DNA of 64,000 nucleotides from Kaiparowitsia sp041742695 (GCA_041742695.1 JBGTOF010000299.1:1-64000), one strand, 5' to 3'. Counted from the first letter of the stretch, positions 8,474 through 16,677 are shown. Notes: generated by a model not told the origin, from the sequence alone. Numbers and translations: made by a program.

Positions 8474-9790
8474 ATGACTCAAGTGCTGCCATCTCCCACC
8501 CGTGACGCCGCTCGCTCTACCGCCGCTACCTTCACCGGGCTGAAGTGCAAAGAGTGCGGTGCCGAATACGAAGCCAAGGCCACCCATGTTTGCGAGCTTT
8601 GCTTTGGGCCTTTAGAGGTCATGTATGACTACAGCGCGCTGAGCAAAATGGTGACGCGCGAGTCTATTGAAGCAGGGCCCCATTCCATCTGGCGTTATCG
8701 TTCATTCCTGCCTGTGGCGAGCGAAAACCCCATTGATGTGGGCACAGGAATGACCCCCCTGCTCAAAGCCAATCGCCTGGCTCGTCGTCTAGGGCTCAAG
8801 AATCTCTACATTAAAAATGATGCGGTCAATATGCCGACCCTTAGCTTTAAGGATCGAGTTGTGTCGGTAGCGTTAACCCGCGCTCGCGAACTGGGCTTTA
8901 CGACCGTATCTTGCGCCAGCACAGGAAACTTGGCGAATTCGACTGCGGCGATCGCCGCCCATGCTGGCTTAGAGTGTTGCGTCTTCATCCCATCTGATCT
9001 AGAAGCCGGTAAGGTGCTGGGGACGCTGATCTATAACCCCACATTGATGGCAGTTCATGGCAACTATGACCAGGTAAATCGGCTCTGTTCAGAAGTCGCA
9101 AACACCTACGGGTGGGGCTTTGTGAATATCAACCTGCGGCCTTACTACTCCGAGGGCTCTAAAACCTTGGGCTATGAAGTGGCAGAGCAATTGGGATGGA
9201 AGCTGCCGGATCACATCGTGGCACCGCTGGCTTCGGGCTCCCTATTTACCAAAATCTACAAAGGCTTCCAAGAATTTATCAAGGTTGGCCTCGTCGAAGA
9301 AAAAGCAGTGCGTTTTAGTGGGGCTCAGGCAGAAGGCTGCTCTCCGATTGCTCAAGCGTTTCGGGATGGCCGCGACTTTATTACCCCTGTTAAACCCAGC
9401 ACTATTGCGAAGTCCATTGCGATTGGCAATCCGGCAGATGGCGTCTATGCCATAGACATTGCGAATAAGACGAATGGCAACATTGAGTCTGTCACTGATG
9501 CTGAAATCATTGACGGCATGAAGCTCCTCGCAGAGACAGAAGGCATCTTTACGGAAACAGCTGGGGGCACGACCATCGCCACGCTCAAGAAGCTGGTAGA
9601 AGCTGGGAAGATCAATCCCGATGAAACTACAGTTGCCTATATCACTGGCAATGGCCTAAAGACCCAAGAAGCAGTGCAGGGCTACATTGGAGAGCCGTTG
9701 ACCATCGAGCCAAAGCTCGACAGCTTTGAGCGCGCCCTAGAGCGTGCAAAGACGCTGGATCGGTTGGAGTGGCAGCAGGTCTTGGTTTGA
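8474..9790 (+). CDS. thrC: Threonine synthase
   Basis: A 438-residue PLP enzyme that converts O-phosphohomoserine to threonine. The N-terminus has a zinc-ribbon-like segment (LKCKECGAEY, HVCELCFGPLE), seen in the plant and cyanobacterial form. PTLSFKDRV carries the PLP lysine, CASTGNLANS binds the cofactor phosphate, and AETEGIFTETAGGTT lies in the C-terminal half. The length is normal. A sulfur-carrier gene follows 190 bases downstream on the same strand. The start at 8474 fits the conserved N-terminus, although no strong ribosome site is visible. Confidence 0.95.
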   Translation: MTQVLPSPTRDAARSTAATFTGLKCKECGAEYEAKATHVCELCFGPLEVMYDYSALSKMVTRESIEAGPHSIWRYRSFLPVASENPIDVGTGMTPLLKANRLARRLGLKNLYIKNDAVNMPTLSFKDRVVSVALTRARELGFTTVSCASTGNLANSTAAIAAHAGLECCVFIPSDLEAGKVLGTLIYNPTLMAVHGNYDQVNRLCSEVANTYGWGFVNINLRPYYSEGSKTLGYEVAEQLGWKLPDHIVAPLASGSLFTKIYKGFQEFIKVGLVEEKAVRFSGAQAEGCSPIAQAFRDGRDFITPVKPSTIAKSIAIGNPADGVYAIDIANKTNGNIESVTDAEIIDGMKLLAETEGIFTETAGGTTIATLKKLVEAGKINPDETTVAYITGNGLKTQEAVQGYIGEPLTIEPKLDSFERALERAKTLDRLEWQQVLV

Positions 9791-9980
9791 GGTCGTTAAG
9801 CCCTCGGCCGTCTAGGGATCCAGCAGTTTAGTGTAGTGTTGATTACGGCGATCGCCCCCTATGTTCTTCAGTTGTTCTCAAGCTATTCTCAAGCTGTGAA
9901 CCTGACCAACATAATCATGCTGCATCGGCCTAAGGGCGATCGCTCCGTCATTGTTTCTCTTGAATACCGAATCTAAGGTT

Positions 9981-10256
9981 ATGACAGTCAAAGTTCTTGT
10001 TCCCACTCCATTGCAGAAGTTTACGAAAGATCAGGCCACCGTGGAGTGCACCGCAGGCACCATCGTAGAGCTATTGGATTCGTTAGATGCACAATTTCCT
10101 GGCATCAAAGCCCGGCTCTGCGACGATAGCGGCAATCTACGTCGATTCATCAACTTCTATGTCAACAGCGAAGACATCCGCTTTTTAGAGGGCAAAGATA
10201 CGCCGCTCGCCGCTGGGGATGAAGTGAGTATCGTCCCTGCTGTGGCTGGAGGCTGA
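9981..10256 (+). CDS. MoaD/ThiS-family sulfur carrier protein
   Basis: A 91-residue beta-grasp protein from the ATG at 9981; an upstream ATG at 9951 gives extra residues outside the fold. VKVLVPTPLQKFT opens the fold, NFYVNSEDIRFLEG sits in the middle, and the protein ends in VPAVAGG. The terminal Gly-Gly is the site of adenylation and thiocarboxylation in ubiquitin-like sulfur carriers. It follows thrC, whose fold is related to the cysteine synthase family, and resembles the CysO arrangement of actinobacteria where a sulfur carrier serves CysM. Whether it serves cysteine, methionine or cofactor synthesis here is unknown. Confidence 0.85.
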   Translation: MTVKVLVPTPLQKFTKDQATVECTAGTIVELLDSLDAQFPGIKARLCDDSGNLRRFINFYVNSEDIRFLEGKDTPLAAGDEVSIVPAVAGG

Positions 10257-10409
10257 GGGCGATCGCCCCTGCATCGGCTTCCATGCTCTTGCTGCATGCC
10301 GTGACGTTAGCGCCAGACCGATACAAAACCTTGAAATCCTAAATTGGATAGCGAGGCTTGTTCAAGTACTAACGCCACCGAGAGAGCAGATGCTCATGCT
10401 TCGATTTAG

Positions 10410-10488
10410 GTTCTCAATATGGGTTTGAAATGCGCGTTCAAAGCACATTTCAAACCCATTTGCTTTTTTAAAGCGCCATTTTGAGAAC
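10410..10488 (+). terminator. Nested hairpin terminator after thrC and the sulfur carrier gene
   Basis: An inner perfect 14-bp stem (ATGGGTTTGAAATG / CATTTCAAACCCAT, 10419-10459) is followed by TTGCTTTTTT. An outer arm pair GTTCTCAA / TTGAGAAC encloses it, giving a two-level structure. The inner part is a sound intrinsic terminator; the outer arms are unusual. Confidence 0.75.
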
Positions 10489-10534
10489 AGAGTCACCCTG
10501 TTAGATAGAGTCCCCGCTGAACCCGACTGTTGTC

Positions 10535-10840
10535 CTACCGAAAGGCCACTCCATAGCTGGCGCTCGGGCTGTGATGTTGATACAGCCGCTCGGGTAGCGG
10601 TTGGGGCGGGTTGCCATATTCTGGGGCGGGTTGCATCAGTTGGAGCAACCCCCACAACACGCCGACGAGGCCGATAGCTGTCATCAGCCCATTCAGCGGG
10701 GTAGGCTCAGATACATTGCGTTGAAAGTTGCAGTTGAGGCAGGTATATACATTGCCATGCTGCACAATTGAGTTGTGACCACAGTGAGGACAGGCTAACT
10801 GTGGATGGTGGTGAGATTGAGAGTGGGGGTCTGGGTACAT
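10535..10840 (-). CDS. Zinc-ribbon single-pass membrane protein, unknown function
   Basis: A 101-residue protein. A His-rich start (HSQSHHHPQ) precedes a zinc ribbon with two CxxC knuckles (ACPHCGHN and TCLNCNFQ, 15 residues apart). One hydrophobic helix (GLMTAIGLVGVLWGLLQLM, about residues 52-70) and a Pro-rich tail follow. The pattern is a cytoplasmic metal knuckle tethered to the membrane. It is convergent with the sulfur-carrier gene and divergent from the methyltransferase. The function is unknown. Confidence 0.65.
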   Translation of the reverse strand: MYPDPHSQSHHHPQLACPHCGHNSIVQHGNVYTCLNCNFQRNVSEPTPLNGLMTAIGLVGVLWGLLQLMQPAPEYGNPPQPLPERLYQHHSPSASYGVAFR

Positions 10841-10985
10841 AGCAACCTGCTCCTGTAATCGATCTGAATAGGTCTAGAACCGCAACAGGCACGACTAGAG
10901 TAGACCTAACGCGTGCTCTTAAGCTCGGCTTTCTATTGATTGGTGCAGTTTGATGTGCAATTGCTACAGGATGAAATGTTGACCT

Positions 10986-11600
10986 ATGTCATCAGTGCTG
11001 CAAGCTGATTTTTGGGAGAATCGCTATCAAGATGGGAGCGATCGGTGGGATTTGGGGCAGCCTGCGCCCCCGTTTGTCAGTCTGCTCTCTGCTGAGACTG
11101 CACCCCCTGTCGGCAGTCTAGTGGCCTTGGGTATGGGGCGTGGCCATGATGCGCTGCTGTTTGCCAAGCATGGATTTGATGTGACGGGTGTAGATTTTGC
11201 GCCGTCGGCGATCGCCCATGCCCAACAGCATGCCACTGCTGAGGGGCTATCTTTTCAGGCTCTCCAGCGAGATATCTTCGATCTCGTTCCCGAATACGCC
11301 GGTACGTTTGACTATGTGCTAGAGCACACCTGCCTTTGTGCGATCGCCCCCTCCCAACGCCAGCCCTACGTCCGCCTCGTTCACCAACTGCTAAAACCCA
11401 AAGGCACCTTCATTGGTCTATTCTGGGCTCACCTGCGCGAGGGTGGGCCTCCCTATGGCACCACCCCAGCCGAACTGCGCGACCTATTTTCCCCTTGGTT
11501 CAACACCGCATCGTTAACACCCGTGAAGAATTCTGTTCCTAATCGAGCAGATGAAGAACTACTCGCGCTGTTTCACCCGCTTAGCGTCTCGTCGTCATAG
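10986..11600 (+). CDS. Class I SAM-dependent methyltransferase, TPMT-like
   Basis: A 204-residue soluble protein. FWENRYQDGSDRWDLGQPAPPF is typical of the thiopurine/thiol methyltransferase branch. Motif I is VALGMGRGHDALLFA, the acidic end of strand 2 is GVDFAPSAI, and the middle motif is FDYVLEHTCLCAI. In related proteins these domains methylate thiols, halides or selenium or tellurium compounds. GLFWAHLREGGPPYGTT matches the end of the fold. It stands alone, and the substrate is not determinable. Confidence 0.85.
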   Translation: MSSVLQADFWENRYQDGSDRWDLGQPAPPFVSLLSAETAPPVGSLVALGMGRGHDALLFAKHGFDVTGVDFAPSAIAHAQQHATAEGLSFQALQRDIFDLVPEYAGTFDYVLEHTCLCAIAPSQRQPYVRLVHQLLKPKGTFIGLFWAHLREGGPPYGTTPAELRDLFSPWFNTASLTPVKNSVPNRADEELLALFHPLSVSSS

Positions 11601-11765
11601 CATCGTCATAGCAGAGAGAACAATGCTCACGTCTTGCCGTTGATTCACCCGCCGTCAAAATCTGGTTTTAGATAAGGCTGCCGATTGCCGAATGCCGCTG
11701 TTGGCTGAAGAATGCACCAAAACTGCTTAAAGTACAGCGGGACACCTGGCTTTTATATAACTGTT

Positions 11766-11863
11766 GCAACCGATAGATTGGTTGGGACAAGGGTTGTGTT
11801 GAACCCCCTGTGCAGCAGGCGGTTCAACACAACAAACCTTCAAACCTGCGTGTTAAGCGCTAT
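11766..11863 (+). repeat. 98-bp interspersed repeat, copy 1 (full)
   Basis: It begins GCAACCGATAGATTGG, has a central stem-loop with arms GTTGTGTTGAACC / GGTTCAACACAAC around CCCTGTGCAGCAGGC, and ends CAAACCTGCGTGTTAAGCGC. The copy at 52722-52819 is the same length on the other strand. Others are at 31520, 48541, 42831 and 16895. Confidence 0.8.
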
Positions 11864-11902
11864 AGGCAGGAGGACGGAATACAGCGTTCCTTTTGCTATA
11901 AA

Positions 11903-11926
11903 AAAGCCTGCAATTAAGCAGGCTTT
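11903..11926 (+). terminator. Hairpin terminator
   Basis: AAAGCCTGC / GCAGGCTTT with a six-base loop (AATTAA), preceded by A-rich and followed by T-rich sequence. It could serve the methyltransferase transcript. Confidence 0.6.
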
Positions 11927-12055
11927 CTTCGGATTTGATGTGCAGTTTAACTAATAGGGTCTCCATCCCAAATTTTGCTCGATTACCCCAGGTTGAGTCG
12001 AGCAAATGCCCTTTGAGTTGGCTTGCCCTTCCGTTGAACGCAACGCTACTGTTAG

Positions 12056-12964
12056 CTATTCAAACCCAGCATTGCGCCATGGCACGGGGTCTACAGATTT
12101 GCCGTTAACGTACAATCCCCAGTGCAGATTGGGCCCAGTTGCGGCTCCCGTGGCCCCGATGCCGCCGATGCGCTGTCCCGCCTGCACGACGTCACCCTCC
12201 TGCACGTCGATACGGCTGAGGTGAATGAAGATGCTGCCTACTCCTTGCCCATGATCAATGGCTACCGTGTTGCCATGCAGCACAAAGCCATCGGCCACAC
12301 GCCCTACCAGCACAACACGACCCGCAGCAGGGGCGTAGATGGGTGCGCCCACTCCTCCGGCGTAATCTACCCCACGGTGAAAGTAATTTTCGGCAAAGAC
12401 ACCGTTGTAGTAGCGCCGAATTCCATATTCAGACGTGACGCGACCATCAGCAGGGCGGCGCATGGCTCCGCTCCACAGCTTATCGGGTGTGCGAATGTTG
12501 CGAAAGGCTGCGACGCGCGCAAACTCCTGATCGGTGCCGCCAGAGCCGCCGCCTCGCAGCGTAATTCGCTGTAGGCCAAAGGTGCGATCGCGCAATTCTA
12601 CCGCTAGATTTCGGGTATTGCTGTCGGCCTCGACCCGAATCACCTTGCGACCGGGGCGATCAATGGGCGTGGTCGGAATCAGAGCGCGATAGCGATCGCC
12701 CCCCAGAGAAAAGGCTGGATACACCTCATCCTCGAATTGCACCGTGGGTTCTTGCTCGGCTCGCACCACGACTGAGATAGTATCGCCCAGACGAGGATTC
12801 GAGGGCTGAATGGTAACTCCATCAGCCGCAGCAGGGTTGAAGAGAATGAGCAATAGGGCGATCGCTCCTACGACTGCCCCGACCAGCCGCCGTCCATTAC
12901 GACGCAGTGAACCAGTCCAAGACTGCCGACCCTTAACCTGTTGCAAGATCCAATCCGAAATCAT
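12056..12964 (-). CDS. M23-family (LytM-like) peptidoglycan peptidase
   Basis: About 302 residues from the ATG at 12964, chosen because CTGGTGG lies seven bases upstream; two further in-frame ATGs lie up to 45 bases upstream. An N-terminal helix (VGAVVGAIALLLILF) anchors or exports it. A beta domain (residues about 50-150) precedes the M23 domain: YFHRGVDYAG (first zinc His and Asp), IDHGQGVGSIFIHLS (catalytic His) and TGPNLHWGLYVNG (last zinc His). The usual His two positions before the last ligand is Asn here (codon AAT). The enzyme would trim cell-wall cross-links in the periplasm. Confidence 0.85.
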   Translation of the reverse strand: MISDWILQQVKGRQSWTGSLRRNGRRLVGAVVGAIALLLILFNPAAADGVTIQPSNPRLGDTISVVVRAEQEPTVQFEDEVYPAFSLGGDRYRALIPTTPIDRPGRKVIRVEADSNTRNLAVELRDRTFGLQRITLRGGGSGGTDQEFARVAAFRNIRTPDKLWSGAMRRPADGRVTSEYGIRRYYNGVFAENYFHRGVDYAGGVGAPIYAPAAGRVVLVGRVADGFVLHGNTVAIDHGQGVGSIFIHLSRIDVQEGDVVQAGQRIGGIGATGAATGPNLHWGLYVNGKSVDPVPWRNAGFE

Positions 12965-13160
12965 GGCAAAACCACCAGACATCCTATATGTGCAGATTTG
13001 TGCAGACACCCTATCACAATTTGCTCGAGGTCTTCCGGTGCTGATGTGAGGTCAGGTAGGCTGCACCTGCTCTACACGATACTAAAATCAAACTCAAACT
13101 ACTCACAGTTTCATAGATAGCGAGGCTAAGACTCGATTAACTTGAAAAGTCTAGGAATTC

Positions 13161-13376
13161 CTACAGCTTGGGCTTGAGATAGACCAGAGCGGTACGCCAC
13201 ACAACCGTGGGCTGATCATAATGATCCATCAAGCAAAGGCAATGGGCATCTTGCCAGCGAATCTTCCCGGTTAATAAATCATTGGTGATGAGCTTCAGCT
13301 CAACCTCGGTTTCTTCGCGAATGACGGTTTGAATTTGTCGAATGCTGGGCAGCCCTGTATCCAGTTCAGTTGTCAT
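13161..13376 (-). CDS. hfq: Hfq, cyanobacterial type
   Basis: A 71-residue Sm-fold protein. LDTGLPSIRQIQTVI, VELKLITNDLLTGKIRWQD and the C-terminal VVWRTALVYLKPKL match the short cyanobacterial Hfq, which lacks the Tyr-Lys-His RNA-contact signature of enterobacterial Hfq. In Synechocystis this protein is needed for type IV pilus motility and binds the pilus ATPase rather than acting as a classic RNA chaperone. The gene stands alone here, with a P-loop ATPase remnant upstream. Confidence 0.85.
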   Translation of the reverse strand: MTTELDTGLPSIRQIQTVIREETEVELKLITNDLLTGKIRWQDAHCLCLMDHYDQPTVVWRTALVYLKPKL

Positions 13377-13519
13377 AGGTTCTACTCAGAATTGGTGACA
13401 TGTACGGTTCTACGTTTTGAGGGGCAGTCGGCGTGGATTTGCCCGTTGTCTGTATCCTACCCCGCTTAAGCTTCGGGAGTGCATACTCAGGTGCTCTCGC
13501 TAGATGGTCTAGAGACCTG

Positions 13520-13687
13520 TCATACCAAATCCGAATCCCATCCCCCGATTCCACAAAAGCGATCTAAACCCGTTCTGCAGGAAGCCGCCGCGTCCACTGC
13601 CGCACTAGTCCGCACGAGACAGGTGGTTTTGCCCATGCCACCCTTGCCACTTACCCAGATCAACTGCCTTTCATCAAACCCCTGCAT
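13520..13687 (-). pseudogene. Remnant of a ParA/MinD/ArsA-type P-loop ATPase
   Basis: A 55-codon open frame from ATG 13687 reads MQGFDERQLIWVS, then GKGGMGKTT, the deviant Walker A motif (GKGGxGKT) of the ParA/MinD/ArsA/Get3 ATPases, and then CLVRTSAAVDAAAS. The frame stops at 13520-13522, far too early for an ATPase of 200 or more residues, and no Walker B or later motif follows. A nine-residue exact motif placed after two hydrophobic beta-strand residues is unlikely by chance. I read it as the front end of a decayed gene. Confidence 0.5.
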
Positions 13688-13739
13688 GCCCAAACTCTCA
13701 TTAAAAAATCGTTAGGATGTCACGCATCTGGCCTGGAAC

Positions 13740-14020
13740 CAGTCGTGGTGGGGTTAGTGTTCCCTAGGGTATGGAGACCTGTGATAGAGTTCCGGGCTGG
13801 TGGGCATGTTGAGTGTAAATCTTAGTGATCGGTGCAAGACCATAGATTCACATCGATTAAGGTTTAGACCGAATTGAGATGGAACGCGCAAGGATGCGCC
13901 GGGTAAGGAGATCGATCCGTAAACAGTACTAGGACACCATCCCGCTTTCTCCGGTTAGAGTTTGATTCAGACTGTGTCCCGCATGGGTAGAGTGTCGTTC
14001 TTCCTTACCCACATGAGTCA
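13740..14020 (+). ncRNA. Possible structured RNA (unassigned)
   Basis: No reading frame fits this stretch, and it is rich in short stems: GCGC-AAGGAT-GCGC at 13887, GGA-TCC arms at 13907-13917, GGACAC / GTGTCC at 13932 and 13973, and GGGTA / TACCC near 13984-14010. It does not show the signatures I would expect for tmRNA, RNase P RNA or SRP RNA. The strand is a guess. Confidence 0.2.
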
Positions 14021-14133
14021 ATAGTCAGTAACCCAGAATGGTCATTCGACGGTTGTTGTTCCCTCTCCCCTGTTTCCTGTCTCCGGCTTCTTGTTCCCTT
14101 GCTGCATGTCTACCTCACCTTGGATTTTGCATT

Positions 14134-14865
14134 ATGTATCATCTCTCTCAGTTTTCACTCAAGGCCATGACCGAGTGTGGCGCGGCGCTCCGCAAACTTG
14201 GCCACGAAGCCGAGTCTATGGAAGATGCCGCTGCGCAGATCGTGCATTTTCTGTATGACCAGTTCCGCAATGCAGAGACGGGCGATCGCTCCTTTGCGAT
14301 GGTGCGGTTGTTCAAAACTCATAACTTTGGAGAGTTGACGGACGACCTCCAGCAGTTTGTGCAATCCATGTTGGGGGATGATCCGGCCTCAGACCAAATG
14401 AAGTGCTTGACTCTGATGAGCACCGTGGGCGATCGCCCAGAATGGTGCAGTCGCGCCTACTCACAAGGGCATCAGTCTATCCCCCTTGTGAGCGAACATA
14501 TGGTGGAGCAAATTCCGATGATTTCTCGCTTGATCCATCAATTTGGCCTAGATTTGAGCAGCGTGCTGGCCCCTACCCCAGACCTAATTATGGATTTAAG
14601 ACAGCGCACCTTTAACGTGTTTCATGTGCCCGAGGCGCTGGGTAACCCCTATGTGCCAGCACAGGCTGAGTTTGTAGCCCCGGTCGGAGTTCAGTCAGTC
14701 TTGGGGTTTGGGGGCATGCTGCCTTCGGGTAACCTAATGGCAATTATCTTGTTTTCTAAAGACCCAATCTCGCGAGAAACAGCAGACCTGTTCAAGACTC
14801 TAGCGCTCAATACAAAAATGGCGCTGCTGCCATTTGACCGGGGTCGCGTGTTTGCTGCGGCGTAG
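14134..14865 (+). CDS. Conserved protein of unknown function paired with a histidine kinase
   Basis: A 243-residue soluble protein from ATG 14134; the in-frame ATG at 14038 would add a hydrophobic, Cys-rich stretch that looks like translated spacer. Helical N-terminal third (LSQFSLKAMTECGAALRKLG), then AMVRLFKTH, and a C-terminal half that reads like a GAF-type ligand domain (FNVFHVPEALGNPYVP, SVLGFGGMLPSGNLMAIILFS). I do not recognise a named family. It lies 49 bases upstream of a PAS histidine kinase on the same strand, so it is probably co-transcribed and may sense or modulate that kinase. Confidence 0.7.
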   Translation: MYHLSQFSLKAMTECGAALRKLGHEAESMEDAAAQIVHFLYDQFRNAETGDRSFAMVRLFKTHNFGELTDDLQQFVQSMLGDDPASDQMKCLTLMSTVGDRPEWCSRAYSQGHQSIPLVSEHMVEQIPMISRLIHQFGLDLSSVLAPTPDLIMDLRQRTFNVFHVPEALGNPYVPAQAEFVAPVGVQSVLGFGGMLPSGNLMAIILFSKDPISRETADLFKTLALNTKMALLPFDRGRVFAAA

Positions 14866-14914
14866 GTCACCGGTATGGAGAACATTGACCTCTCTCGGTT
14901 TTGTTGATTAATAT

Positions 14915-16486
14915 ATGCAAAACTCTGCTGCTGAACTGCTGTTGCTGCGCGAACAGGTTGCCGCGCTAGAAGAACTGCTGGAGGTCTATGAGCAGGAAAC
15001 CCGCGAAAAGTCAGAACGGCTAGAGCAAGCCCTGGCTGATTTGCAGGAGCATATGCGCCAGCTAGAACGCTCAGAAGCAGCGCTTCAAGTGCTGAAGTCG
15101 ATTCTCGACAGCATGGGCGAGGGCGTGGTTGTGGCGGATGAGCAGGGACGGTTGCTGCTGGTGAATCCGGCGGCGCGGCAGGTGTTGGGGATTGCATCCA
15201 CAGAGGAAACCCTAGCCGGTTGGGCTGCGCGCTGGCCCGATCACGCACTGGTCGATGCCGATGGAATGCCCTGCACGCTAGCGCAGTTTCCGCTATCGCG
15301 GGCGATCGCCGGAGACACGGTAGATGCAGCCGAGTTGCGTATTTGTGCCGCCTTACCCGCATGGGAAACCCCGCCGGATGGTACAACCCGCTCGTTGGCT
15401 GCTACGACTCCTGAACCGCTGGCGCCGTTAGAAGATGTGTGGCTAAGCGCTACCGCTCGCCCCATCTATACAGATCAACGGCAATTGCAGGGCGGCGTCG
15501 CTGTGTTTCATAACATTACGGCCATTAAGCACAGTGAGGCGGCGCTGCGCCAGTCAGACGGGCGATCGCGCCAGCAGGCCGAGCAGCTTCAGCACGCATT
15601 GCAAACGTTGCAAACCACCCAGGCGCAACTGGTGCAAACCGAGAAAATGTCGAGTCTGGGGCAAATGGTGGCGGGGGTAGCCCATGAAATCAACAACCCG
15701 GTTAGCTTTATTTATGGCAACATCTCCCCGGCCGAAAGCTACACCCGTGATTTGTTAGCCCTGCTGCGTCTCTATCAGCAGCATTATCCTCAACCTGCCC
15801 CGGCTATTCAGACCTTAGCTGAGACAATCGATATTGAGTTTATGCAGCAAGATTTTCCAAAAATCTTGTCATCCATGCGAATCGGAGCTGAGCGAATTCA
15901 GCAAATTGTGCGATCGCTCCGCAACTTCTCGCGGCTGGATGAAGCCGCTATGAAACCCGTTGATATTCACGACGGGATCGAAAACACGCTGCTGATTTTG
16001 CAGCATCGCTTTAAATCAGCGCGAGACACCATAGGGCTAACGTTGACGCGCGACTATGGCAGCCTGCCCACGGTAGAGTGCTTCGCAGGGCAAATGAACC
16101 AAGTGTTTATGAACATTCTCAGCAATGCGCTAGATGCGCTAGAAGAAGCGCATGAGAAGGGCTGGGAAGCCCCGACGCTGCCTACAATCCGAATTCGAAC
16201 GGAATGTGTGGACGATGGGGCGATCGCCATCCGCATCCACAACAATGGGCCAGCGATTCCCCCCCCTGCTCGGGCTAAGCTGTTCGACCCCTTTTTTACC
16301 ACCAAGCCCACGGGCAAAGGCACCGGGCTAGGGCTATATATTAGCTATCAAATCGTGGTAGATCGCCACCAGGGTCAACTTACCTGCACGTCTACACTGG
16401 GCAACACAGAATTCACCATCGAGATTCCTACCCTGTGCCAGCCCCATAAAGAATCATGGGCAGTATCCGCAGAATCGCGCCTCTAA
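14915..16486 (+). CDS. PAS-domain sensor histidine kinase
   Basis: A 523-residue soluble kinase. Residues 1-70 form a Glu/Leu-rich coiled coil, a PAS domain spans about 65-210 (LDSMGEGVVVADEQGRLLLV, VAVFHNITAIKH), and a second coiled coil follows. The phosphoacceptor motif is GVAHEINNPVSF, then a long loop, the N-box FMNILSNALDALEEA, and the G-boxes GTGLGLYISYQI. No membrane segment is present, so the input is cytoplasmic or comes from the preceding gene product. No response regulator is adjacent. The C-terminus extends about 15 residues past the usual end and overlaps a small frame at 16456. Confidence 0.9.
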   Translation: MQNSAAELLLLREQVAALEELLEVYEQETREKSERLEQALADLQEHMRQLERSEAALQVLKSILDSMGEGVVVADEQGRLLLVNPAARQVLGIASTEETLAGWAARWPDHALVDADGMPCTLAQFPLSRAIAGDTVDAAELRICAALPAWETPPDGTTRSLAATTPEPLAPLEDVWLSATARPIYTDQRQLQGGVAVFHNITAIKHSEAALRQSDGRSRQQAEQLQHALQTLQTTQAQLVQTEKMSSLGQMVAGVAHEINNPVSFIYGNISPAESYTRDLLALLRLYQQHYPQPAPAIQTLAETIDIEFMQQDFPKILSSMRIGAERIQQIVRSLRNFSRLDEAAMKPVDIHDGIENTLLILQHRFKSARDTIGLTLTRDYGSLPTVECFAGQMNQVFMNILSNALDALEEAHEKGWEAPTLPTIRIRTECVDDGAIAIRIHNNGPAIPPPARAKLFDPFFTTKPTGKGTGLGLYISYQIVVDRHQGQLTCTSTLGNTEFTIEIPTLCQPHKESWAVSAESRL

Positions 16487-16632
16487 AGCACCCGCACGGG
16501 GTTAGCGTCCAAGGAGATTCAGGTGTGGGCGACAACCCCGACACCAACACGCTGCACATTACGGCTGCTGATTTTGAGGTTACATTGCAGGCACTTCAGA
16601 CCCAAAAGCAGCGCCTACCGACTTCGCCATAA
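16456..16632 (+). CDS. Small 58-codon ORF overlapping the kinase 3' end
   Basis: The ORF starts at ATG 16456, 31 bases before the kinase gene ends, in another frame, and ends at 16632. The product has a basic start (MGSIRRIAPLKHPHG) and a composition that looks coding (NTLHITAADFEVTLQALQ). It has no membrane helix and no family I know. The ribosome site is weak, but overlapping starts often rely on translational coupling. A frameshift extending the kinase is the alternative. Confidence 0.35.
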   Translation: MGSIRRIAPLKHPHGVSVQGDSGVGDNPDTNTLHITAADFEVTLQALQTQKQRLPTSP

Positions 16633-16677
16633 CATTAGCTTGCTAGCTTAATTGACGCGCTAACTGGTGGTTATAGT

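Larger units (their letters stand above)
11601..12055. other. Intergenic gap, 455 bp, with a 98-bp repeat and a terminator
   Basis: It contains a full copy of the 98-bp repeat (11766-11863) and a terminator hairpin (11903-11926). An 80-codon reading frame here is made by the repeat and is not treated as a gene. Confidence 0.6.
13377..14133. other. Gap of 757 bp: ATPase remnant and possible structured RNA
   Basis: No intact gene is seen. It holds a P-loop ATPase remnant (13520-13687, minus) and a hairpin-rich stretch (about 13740-14020). Confidence 0.5.

Noticed and set aside
11712..11954. 80-codon plus-strand frame in the gap after the methyltransferase gene
   Set aside because: It is generated by the 98-bp repeat; similar frames appear at other copies (for example 52675-52872 minus) and have no ribosome site.
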